DNA of 64,000 nt, taken from contig WGMX01000020.1 in the NCBI GenBank assembly GCA_016124855.1, positions 372,001 through 436,000 of the forward strand. Reading direction: 5' to 3'. The DNA comes from Anaerolineaceae bacterium (GTDB lineage Bacteria; Chloroflexota; Anaerolineae; Aggregatilineales; Phototrophicaceae). This document shows, piece after piece, positions 26,871 to 33,466 of the stretch. How positions within the stretch are numbered: the first letter of the stretch is position 1; each line of letters opens with the position of its first letter. Both the position numbers and the translations under genes were made by a program. The notes beneath the pieces are model-generated. The model did no database searches. It was not told the origin of the DNA and worked only from the letters and a program-made list of their open reading frames with translations.

Positions 26871-27434
26871 ATGACCGACCAAGCGAAAATGAAGATCACT
26901 TTAGACGATCTGATGACGGAAGATTGGGTCGAGGTCATTAATGGTGAATTGGTGGAGATTGATACCAATATGATGGGCTTTACGCACACCTTAGTGATCC
27001 ACAACAGCTACGACATCCTAAAACCCTTTGCTCAACGTCAAAATCTCGGCTACGTTCATGGCGATGGTCTGAAGTATGTTCTACACATAGATGAAATTGG
27101 TATTCAAACTGCGCGTACACCCGATTTGGGTTTCATTCGTAAAGCGCGTGTGCCAAATTTTGACCATGAACAGCCTTTTCAGGGCGCTCCTGACTTTGCT
27201 ATCGAGGTGGCATCGCCGGGGCAAACATCAGGTGTATTGTTAGATAAGGTCGCTGATTTTCTCAATTTTGGTACAGAAGAGGTGTGGTTAATCTACCCGA
27301 TGCGTCGTGAAGTTTATCGCTATCTTCGAACTGAAGTTGCGCCCGATGTTTTTCACGACACGGATGAAATCGTGTCAACATTATTTCCCGGTTTAGTCAT
27401 CAAAGTGGCCGATTTGTTTGCTGTACCCGAGTAA
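26871..27434 (+). CDS. Uma2 family protein (DUF820, PD-(D/E)XK nuclease fold)
   Basis: The 187-residue protein has the family signature: an early GELVEI strand, RTPDLGFI, PDFAIEVASPGQ (the Asp and Glu of the PD-ExK core) and KVADFLNFGTEEVWLIYP. TTGGAGGTG precedes the ATG. Uma2 proteins are abundant in Chloroflexota and Cyanobacteria, and their biological role is unsettled. It is followed 4 nt later by a DUF2442 gene, so the two form a small operon. Confidence 0.9.
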   Translation: MTDQAKMKITLDDLMTEDWVEVINGELVEIDTNMMGFTHTLVIHNSYDILKPFAQRQNLGYVHGDGLKYVLHIDEIGIQTARTPDLGFIRKARVPNFDHEQPFQGAPDFAIEVASPGQTSGVLLDKVADFLNFGTEEVWLIYPMRREVYRYLRTEVAPDVFHDTDEIVSTLFPGLVIKVADLFAVPE

Positions 27435-27438
27435 CCCG

Positions 27439-27705
27439 ATGATACCTGACAGGGATCGCCCGATTGCGATTGACTTTACCGGTGCTGATTTGTGTGTGAC
27501 TTTAGCCAATCAGCGGCAGATCACGATTCCCCTTGCGAACTTCCCTGTATTATTGAAGGCCACATCCCAACAACGTGCCCATGTTCAGCTTAGTTTAAGC
27601 GGCATCTACTGGCCTGAATTGAACCTCGATATTTCGCTGCTGGAATTACTCGGTGGCCTAAGTGCTTCTTCACGCAGTCATAAACCCCGTTTCTGCGAAG
27701 GCTAA
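27439..27705 (+). CDS. DUF2442 family protein
   Basis: The 88-residue protein starts at the ATG at 27439, 4 nt after the Uma2 stop, and is probably translated by coupling, since no clear ribosome site exists. The central LANQRQITIPLANFPVLL and the IYWPELNLDISLLELL signature identify DUF2442. Members often accompany toxin-antitoxin or DUF4160 genes. Its pairing here with Uma2 is noted without a known function. Confidence 0.88.
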   Translation: MIPDRDRPIAIDFTGADLCVTLANQRQITIPLANFPVLLKATSQQRAHVQLSLSGIYWPELNLDISLLELLGGLSASSRSHKPRFCEG

Positions 27706-27814
27706 CTAAAACACGTTCAATAAGGTCAATCTCAAACACGATTTTGTGCTGCCTCTTGACCGATTATTTTTATCCGGGTAAAATTCATTTATTGATTTAG
27801 TTGAGGAATTTATT

Positions 27815-28417
27815 GTGCAGAACACGTATACCTGTTTTGGTGGGCATCAATGCCTCGCATCCGGTTCGCTGGCGAAAGTGGCCTTAGCAGTCAAACGGGC
27901 AGCCGAAAATGGCACATCTGAGTCCATCTTGATTTTTGACGACGCCACCGGACGATCTATTGATGTGGATACACGCGGTTCAGATGCCGAGATTCTTGCG
28001 CGTTTGAATCCGCCTGCGTCTGCTGCTGAATCCGATGAGCCGCCGGACGAGTCGCGCGGTCGGGGTCGTCCGAAATTGGGCGTGGTTGCCCGTGAAGTGA
28101 CGCTGCTCCCACGTCATTGGGAATGGCTGGCCTCCCAACCGGGCGGCGCGTCGGTCACGCTGCGGAAGTTGGTAGAGGAAGCACGGCGCAACAATGCGGA
28201 TAAAGATAAGACACGGCGGATGCAGGAACGCGCCTATCGCTTTATGTCGGCGCTAGCGGGCAACATGGTCAATTTCGAAGAAGTGTGCCGTGCGCTCTTC
28301 GCCAACGATCAACCACGATTTACGGAACTCGCTGCCCCGTGGCCTGACGATGTACGGACATACGCCATCCAGCTAGCTTTTGAGGATAACGATTACGACA
28401 AGGACGCTAACACATGA
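27815..28417 (+). CDS. DUF2239 family protein
   Basis: The 200-residue protein starts at a GTG preceded by TTGAGGAATTT. It has the family landmarks: an N-terminal YTCFGGHQCLASG strand, an acidic/basic linker (RGRGRPKLGVV), and the conserved REVTLLPRHWEWLASQPGGAS helix-turn. The function is unknown. It may bind DNA, judging by the basic linker, but this is inference. Its stop overlaps the next ATG (ATGA), so it is coupled to the DUF1330-like gene. Confidence 0.9.
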   Translation: MQNTYTCFGGHQCLASGSLAKVALAVKRAAENGTSESILIFDDATGRSIDVDTRGSDAEILARLNPPASAAESDEPPDESRGRGRPKLGVVAREVTLLPRHWEWLASQPGGASVTLRKLVEEARRNNADKDKTRRMQERAYRFMSALAGNMVNFEEVCRALFANDQPRFTELAAPWPDDVRTYAIQLAFEDNDYDKDANT

Positions 28418-28860
28418 CAGATCACAACACGCCCACAACGTATCTCGAACCGACGCAAGAATCGGGACGCGCGTTCGTCATGCGCCGGATGCAGGGCAAT
28501 ATTATCATGCTCAATTTGCTGCGCTTCCGCGAGGTTGCTGACTATTCCGCAACGCCTGAACTCGCGCCAGAAACGCCGATCAGCGGCGCGGCGGCCTTTC
28601 AGAAATATATCGACCACACCTTGCCGTATCTCCACGAAACTGGCGGCGATATCAGCTTTTTAGGATCAGGTGGTCACTTCCTCATCGGGCCACAATCAGA
28701 ACGCTGGGATTTGGCGATGATGATACGCCAAACCAGCGCCGAATCATTTCTGGCGTTTGCTTCGCATAAAGACTACTTGGCCGGGATGGGGCATCGAACA
28801 GCGGCTGTAGAGGATTCGCGCCTGCTGCCGCTCACGGAAGTGACCGCCGCGACACCTTGA
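28414..28860 (+). CDS. DUF1330-like ferredoxin-fold protein
   Basis: The 148-residue protein begins within the stop codon of the DUF2239 gene. It contains the MLNLLRFRE strand, an AFQKYID helix, and SERWDLAMMIRQTSAESFLAFASHKDY, which is the DUF1330/dabb-like pattern. These are small dimeric alpha/beta-barrel proteins of unknown activity. A strong terminator at 28876-28905 closes the two-gene operon. Confidence 0.82.
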   Translation: MTDHNTPTTYLEPTQESGRAFVMRRMQGNIIMLNLLRFREVADYSATPELAPETPISGAAAFQKYIDHTLPYLHETGGDISFLGSGGHFLIGPQSERWDLAMMIRQTSAESFLAFASHKDYLAGMGHRTAAVEDSRLLPLTEVTAATP

Positions 28861-28875
28861 TATGTGCCATCAAAT

Positions 28876-28905
28876 AAAATCGGGAGGTTTGTGCCTCCCG
28901 ATTTT
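28876..28905. terminator. Bidirectional rho-independent terminator
   Basis: A perfect 12-bp stem (AAAATCGGGAGG / CCTCCCGATTTT) has a 6-nt loop and T-rich tails on both strands. It lies between converging genes ending at 28860 and 28934 and can serve both. Confidence 0.85.
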
Positions 28906-28933
28906 ATGTTATACAAGATCAATCTGAAATGCT

Positions 28934-29332
28934 TTAAGAGTCGATTGCGTTTTTCTCAATCGCTGTTTCAACCAGCTTTAGACCTTCTTCGTAAGTTTTC
29001 ACAAAACGTACCCGGTCACGCATTGCCGGGAACATATCCAGCGCGATTTTGGTAAAAACTTCAATCATGCGAGATTGGATGACAACGATAAATTGTGAGA
29101 CGTTCTTCGGTACTTGGGTGAGTGTGGCGCGGCCTTGTAACAGCACATTACCTTGTGGCATAAAACTGGTCTGGCTCATGTCGGTAAACATGATGACAGG
29201 AGAGGGAGCCGCGTCCGCCATGCCGCGTGCGACCTCCTGAGCGTGGGCAAGTTCTTCCCATGTCCAGTTGCCTTCATATTTTTGAAAAACAACGCGCTGG
29301 GTGTCGTCATACCAACTTGTCGTGATCGGCAT
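28934..29332 (-). CDS. Small soluble protein with suspected SpoIIAA/STAS-like fold
   Basis: The 132-residue protein starts at the ATG at 29332 with GGGGGA 4 nt upstream. The order of elements (an N-terminal strand SWYDDTQRVVFQKYEGNWTWEEL, a long helix, the PVIMFTDMSQTSFMP strand-loop, then a helix and the FIVVIQSRMIEVFTKI segment) resembles SpoIIAA-like STAS proteins seen in Chloroflexota, but a phosphorylatable Ser is not evident. Function unknown. Confidence 0.7.
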   Translation of the reverse strand: MPITTSWYDDTQRVVFQKYEGNWTWEELAHAQEVARGMADAAPSPVIMFTDMSQTSFMPQGNVLLQGRATLTQVPKNVSQFIVVIQSRMIEVFTKIALDMFPAMRDRVRFVKTYEEGLKLVETAIEKNAIDS

Positions 29333-29719
29333 ATAATCCCCCAATCAAAATGCACACGGTTTTCCTGTTCAGCCCCTAAACCTGAGTATAGAGGAATATT
29401 TCCTGAACAAAAATAAAGATTCGTATTTTATTACAAGGGGTGATGCCATTGATGTAGGAACAAATGGAGTACTGCGGGAACACTGCACTCCGCTAGAAGA
29501 TTTTGGGCCGAGTAGTTCGACAAGATCAGAATGAAGCACAAACAAGGGTTTATGGTTATTTATTATTTAATGTGGTAAACGATGGTTGAAATTTTTGTTT
29601 CGACCAAACGTATTTCGTAGGGACGGCATACATGCCGTCCGTTACCTATTACCATTCCAATTAGTAAATTGCCATAAACCCCTTGTCCGGAATTTAAATG
29701 AAGGTTGTTAATCCCCCCG
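29333..29719. other. 387-nt intergenic region with one dispersed palindrome
   Basis: Apart from the palindrome at 29621-29640 I see no gene, promoter of good quality or RNA feature in this gap. Confidence 0.5.
29621..29640. repeat. Dispersed palindrome, TAGGGAC type (copy 2)
   Basis: GGACGGCAT and ATGCCGTCC form a perfect 9-bp stem with an AC loop, preceded by GTAG. It lies about 80 nt past the stop of the RsiV-like gene and has no T-run. Confidence 0.65.
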
Positions 29720-30448
29720 TTATGTGTTTCCGAAAGGCGGAACAAGCAGCGTGTGCAGCGTGGTTAAGGGGATTTCGACCTTTTGCGGTCCGGCTGCATA
29801 AGCCGCGACTTGATACGGGTCGAAGAAGAAAATAATGGATTTATCGGTCAGTGCCCAATTTTTATAGTTGTCATGATTGTTCGGGTCTGTCCCCGGATCA
29901 AACATAATCGGGTCTACCATATCCCCCAGATGGGTTTTTAAGTCTTCCTGTGCCAGTTTCGCGATGATGTCATAAGGCACTTCTCCGTTGATGAAAAGGT
30001 CGCTCAACATCAGTTGTTTCCCCTTTTTCACGTCGAAGGTCATGGTGGTGTAACCGCTGTTGGGATGTGCGCCGCCGGTATAGAAGCTGATATTAAACAC
30101 GACCGTCTGAATCTCATCCGAAAACGTGTAGATTTCGTTGCTGATATTCATCTCCCAGTTATTTACATGGGCGGGCAGGGTGTAATCTGGTGTGTAGGAC
30201 GAGATGAACGATTTTTGCTGGTCGGTAATGAAGGTGTCGATAACCTTTGCCACTTCGGGATACTGTGCCATCTCCAGTGGATAATCTACATCGACCCGTA
30301 CTCCCACGCTGACCACGCACTTTTGCGTGTCGGTCATCCAATTACCGTCTTTGCTGTAACAGGCATCTTCCTGCGCGGCGGCGGGCAGTAAACCTAACCC
30401 CAACAAGCTCATCATCACCGAAAGACAAACCAAGACTCGAGTTTTCAT
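29720..30448 (-). CDS. Exported RsiV/DUF3298-like protein
   Basis: The 242-residue protein has GAGGAG 9 nt before the ATG and a signal peptide (residues 1-25, cleaving after AAAQ). The body matches the DUF4163-DUF3298 pair: an N-terminal strand region (VDVDYPLEM), then FYTGGAHPNSGYTTMTFD and the LSDLF motif, ending in VAAYAAGPQKVEIPL. In RsiV this fold binds lysozyme outside the cell. Here there is no transmembrane anti-sigma segment, so it is a free secreted relative of unknown ligand. Confidence 0.85.
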   Translation of the reverse strand: MKTRVLVCLSVMMSLLGLGLLPAAAQEDACYSKDGNWMTDTQKCVVSVGVRVDVDYPLEMAQYPEVAKVIDTFITDQQKSFISSYTPDYTLPAHVNNWEMNISNEIYTFSDEIQTVVFNISFYTGGAHPNSGYTTMTFDVKKGKQLMLSDLFINGEVPYDIIAKLAQEDLKTHLGDMVDPIMFDPGTDPNNHDNYKNWALTDKSIIFFFDPYQVAAYAAGPQKVEIPLTTLHTLLVPPFGNT

Positions 30449-30624
30449 GTTGTAATCTCCTCAGCGAATAGTCTTACAAATGTCATTATTGAGCCAACAT
30501 TCTGCCAGCACAAGTGAGGTCTGTGGCAAATCCAAACGGTAGAGGGCAGCCGTATATCAAGCGTAGAAAACGAAATCTGCTATGCTTAACAAAATACCCT
30601 TTCACCCCAATTGGAGCGAATGAT

Positions 30625-31395
30625 ATGAACCCTTACCTGCAACCACCGGGATTTTTGGGAACAGGCGCGAGTTTATTGGCAGATATTGCACTGCTGGCTT
30701 ATATCTTGTTGATTGTTCCCGGCATGATCGCGGGTTTTGTCTTCGCCCGCCGTGGCAAACACCGTCCGCATCACAAACGCACCATGATTATGATCACGGC
30801 TGTCAACTGGCTGTTGATTATTTTTCTGATGCTGTTCGCTTACAACTATGATGTAGCAGGTAACATCGCCAGCCAGCCTACCAACGCCCGTTATCTTATG
30901 CCGACCATTCACGGGATATTAGGTTTAGTCGCTCAACTGCTGGCAACTTATGTCATCTACCGGATGCTGCGCGAGGATAGTCAGGTTGCCGCCGCTAAAG
31001 CACGCGGTGAAAGCGGTCAGCAGCTTTCAAATTATTGGTTTAAGAGCGCTAAACCGGTCATGCGCCTCACCATTATCCTGTGGCTGATTACCGCGCTGCT
31101 CGGCATATTCAATTACCTCATTCGCTACGACATCTTGCCTGCCTTCAACAGCAATCGAAGCGTTACACCCGCTGTGACAGTCGAACCGGCAGCCACCAGC
31201 GAAGCGCTCACCGCTGTAACGGACGAACCGGCCACGACTGCCGAGCCAGCCACAACCGACGAGCCAGCAGTGACGGTTGAACCCGCCACAACCGCTGAAA
31301 TTGCACCAACCAATACCCCTAAACCGCGACCAACCGCTACTCGCGCGCCAGCCACGACACCTGAACCGGGGGCAACGCCTGAAGTCACGCCGTAA
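30625..31395 (+). CDS. DUF420-like membrane protein with Thr/Pro/Glu repeat tail
   Basis: The 256-residue protein starts at the ATG at 30625 with GGAG 9 nt upstream. About four or five helices fill residues 10-180. HRPHHKRTMIMITAVNW resembles the DUF420 pattern (a His-Lys/Arg pair before a helix), and PTIHGILG adds another conserved-looking His. After residue about 185 comes a low-complexity tail of repeated EPATT and DEPA units that ends in a TxTPKPRPTAT stretch. Such tails are typical extracytoplasmic linkers in this phylum. The function of DUF420 is unsettled; some members neighbour heme-copper oxidase genes, but none are present here. Confidence 0.75.
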   Translation: MNPYLQPPGFLGTGASLLADIALLAYILLIVPGMIAGFVFARRGKHRPHHKRTMIMITAVNWLLIIFLMLFAYNYDVAGNIASQPTNARYLMPTIHGILGLVAQLLATYVIYRMLREDSQVAAAKARGESGQQLSNYWFKSAKPVMRLTIILWLITALLGIFNYLIRYDILPAFNSNRSVTPAVTVEPAATSEALTAVTDEPATTAEPATTDEPAVTVEPATTAEIAPTNTPKPRPTATRAPATTPEPGATPEVTP

Positions 31396-31406
31396 ACCTA
31401 GCGTAG

Positions 31407-31432
31407 GGGCGGAACCTGTTCCGCCCTTTTTT
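31407..31432 (+). terminator. Rho-independent terminator built from a dispersed palindrome (copy 3)
   Basis: GGGCGGAAC and GTTCCGCCC form a 9-bp stem with a 2-nt loop, followed by six T. It is preceded by GTAG, so it belongs to the TAGGG-type palindrome family. It lies 11 nt past the stop codon of the DUF420-like gene. Confidence 0.85.
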
Positions 31433-31549
31433 AAGATTAACTCTCTGTTAGTTATCGTGACATGTGCAAGGCATTGTTCAGACGGTGCAATTTTGAGGCG
31501 AGTGTGGCACACTATAGACCTCTCAGGACATAAATAGGCTGGAACAAAA

Positions 31550-32908
31550 ATGCCAACGATTAATCTGGTTACAGAAATCCCCGGGCCAAAAAGTAAAGCG
31601 ATGGTGGCACGCCGTGAAGCCGCAACCGCGCGTGGTGCATCTAAACTAACGCAGGTGGCCGTCGAAAAAGCCGAAGGCGCAGCCGTCGTCGATGTGGATG
31701 GCAATACCTTGCTGGATTTTGCGGGCGGTATCGGTGTGTTAGCGGTCGGTCACTGCCCGCCTAATGTGGTCGAGGCACTGCAAAAGCAGGCCGCCGAACT
31801 CATCCACATGTGCGCCATTGTCGGTACTTATGAACCTTATGTCCGCACCGCCGAACTGATGAACGAAATCACCCCCGGCGACTATCCCAAGAAAACCGTT
31901 TTGCTTAACAGCGGAGCCGAAGCGCTGGAAACCTGCGTCAAAATCAGCCGTGCTTATACCGGTCGTCCCGGCATTATCGTCTTTGAAGGCGCATATCACG
32001 GGCGCACCAACATGACCCTTGCTATGACCAGTAAGTACGGTCTATTCAAGAAAAGTTTTGGCCCATTCGCCCCCGAAGTGTACCGCTTGCCATTCCCCAA
32101 TGTTTATCGTCGTCCGGCGAGCATGACCGAGGAACAATACGTTGATGATTGTATCGCCCGTTTGGAAAATGCTTTAATCGCCCAGATTGATCCAAGTGCT
32201 GTAGCGGCCATCGTCGTTGAAACCGTACAGGGCGAAGGCGGCTTTATCGTCCCACCGGCCAGATTCTTGCAGCGTATTCGTGAAATTTGTACTCAATACG
32301 GCATCGTCTATGTGGCGGATGAAGTGCAGTGTGGTTTTGGACGCACAGGCAAATTGTTCGCTGTCGAACACTATGGCATCGTCCCTGATTTAATCGCTTC
32401 CGCCAAATCCTTAGCAGCCGGTATGCCTTTAGCAGCCGTCACCGGTAAAGCCGAAATTATGGATGGCCCACATCCCGGCGGGTTGGGCGGAACCTACAGT
32501 GGCAATCCTTTGGCCTGTGTGGCAGCTATTGAGGCCATCGGCATGATCCGCCAGCCTGAATTTTTGGAACGTGCCACCCAAATTGGCGACCGTATCCGTC
32601 AGCATTTGCTCGACTTACAAGCCGAAGTGCCGCTGATTGGCGACGTCCGCGGCTTAGGGCCGATGATGCTCATGGAACTCGTCCGTGACCGTGATCTGAA
32701 AACACCTGCGCCGGATGAAACGCTAATGCTGACTCAGGAATGTCTCAAACGGGGCTTGATCGCCATTCGTTCCGGTTTGTACAGCAACTGTATTCGCTTC
32801 TTGCCGCCCCTCAACATCACCGACGAGCAGGTCGATGAAGCCATGGGAATTATTGCTGAAGCCGTGCGCGTGGTCGAAACCCAGCGCCGCGAAGCCGTCA
32901 AAGCCTAA
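31550..32908 (+). CDS. gabT: Class III PLP aminotransferase, probable 4-aminobutyrate aminotransferase
   Basis: The 452-residue protein covers the full class III fold. Landmarks are the FAGGIGVLAVGHCPP region, the phosphate-binding NSGAEALE, GAYHGRT, the VETVQGEGG segment, VADEVQCGFGRTG with the Asp that contacts the PLP ring, and SAKSLAAGMPL with the Schiff-base Lys. This pattern fits GABA/5-aminovalerate-type aminotransferases. It converts GABA plus 2-oxoglutarate to succinate semialdehyde plus glutamate in the cytosol. The typical dehydrogenase partner is not adjacent. A REP-like element follows the stop. Confidence 0.9.
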   Translation: MPTINLVTEIPGPKSKAMVARREAATARGASKLTQVAVEKAEGAAVVDVDGNTLLDFAGGIGVLAVGHCPPNVVEALQKQAAELIHMCAIVGTYEPYVRTAELMNEITPGDYPKKTVLLNSGAEALETCVKISRAYTGRPGIIVFEGAYHGRTNMTLAMTSKYGLFKKSFGPFAPEVYRLPFPNVYRRPASMTEEQYVDDCIARLENALIAQIDPSAVAAIVVETVQGEGGFIVPPARFLQRIREICTQYGIVYVADEVQCGFGRTGKLFAVEHYGIVPDLIASAKSLAAGMPLAAVTGKAEIMDGPHPGGLGGTYSGNPLACVAAIEAIGMIRQPEFLERATQIGDRIRQHLLDLQAEVPLIGDVRGLGPMMLMELVRDRDLKTPAPDETLMLTQECLKRGLIAIRSGLYSNCIRFLPPLNITDEQVDEAMGIIAEAVRVVETQRREAVKA

Positions 32909-32922
32909 TCTCATTTGATTTC

Positions 32923-33003
32923 CCCTCCCTCGCTTGCGGGCGACCTGCGACTGAGCGCAGCGCAAGGTAGCAGGGAGGGTTAGGGTGGGGGTTCTTTCTC
33001 CGC
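32923..33003 (+). repeat. Dispersed CCCTCC-GCTTGCGGG-GGGTTAGGGTGGGGG element (copy B)
   Basis: CCCTCCCT (32923-32930) pairs with AGGGAGGG (32972-32979), then TTAGGGTGGGGGTTCTTT follows. Relative to copy A it has about 33 extra bases in the centre. It lies 3' of gabT in the same orientation that copy A has to its upstream gene. Confidence 0.65.
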
Positions 33004-33165
33004 CCTGTTTCCCCTCAAAAGTTTGTAAACTCGAACGCAAACCCCTTGATTTTAATGAACTTTTGTTCTATGATTAAATGAAGCCAATGCTATCAGATTT
33101 TAACAAACGGACTTAAAACTTGTAACTTGTCGCCCGAATCTTGCAACTTCTGCACAGCGGTGGCA

Positions 33166-33332
33166 TTACGAGAGCAATCCGCTGCAAAAGTGTCAATTCA
33201 GCGCCATCAAGCGAGCGTCCCGCCGACACAAAATGTCAATTCAGCGCCGCGCTCTCGTAAATCCGCCGGACATTTCAGCGGATAAACTGCAAAATTTGCA
33301 CATTTCGCTGCATAATTCGCATATTGTGCAGC
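33166..33332. repeat. Nested inverted and direct repeats upstream of the TIR-WD40 gene
   Basis: TTACGAGAGC at 33166-33175 is matched by GCTCTCGTAA at 33251-33260. Inside lie two copies of TGTCAATTCAGCGCC (33191 and 33234, 43 nt apart). A second smaller stem (33307-33332) follows. No coding frame fits. Confidence 0.7.
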
Positions 33333-33466
33333 AAAAATCACAAAACCAGATCAATACATTCTTGTAATCATGTCGTCAGGTGTTAGGCGAGGGAACAGGG
33401 TTTGTGCTATGATGCCATTTGACAATTGTGTTGCCATTCTCTCAGACCGAGGCTCCAGTACCACTT

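Larger units (their letters stand above)
32909..33466. other. 558-nt repeat-rich leader before the TIR-WD40 gene
   Basis: The gap contains copy B of the GGGTTAGGGTGGGGG element (32923-33003), a CTTGTAACTTG tract (33118-33130), and a structured block at 33155-33335. The block has a 10-bp inverted repeat (33166-33175 with 33251-33260), a 15-bp direct repeat (33191-33205 and 33234-33248), a TGCAAAATTTGCA palindrome (33288-33300) and a GCTGCA/TGCAGC stem (33307-33312 with 33327-33332). It may be a control region for the gene that follows. Confidence 0.6.

Noticed and set aside
33191-33248. Possible two-repeat CRISPR-like unit (15-nt direct repeats 43 nt apart)
   Set aside because: Only two short copies, no third repeat, no cas genes; better explained as nested repeats in a control region.
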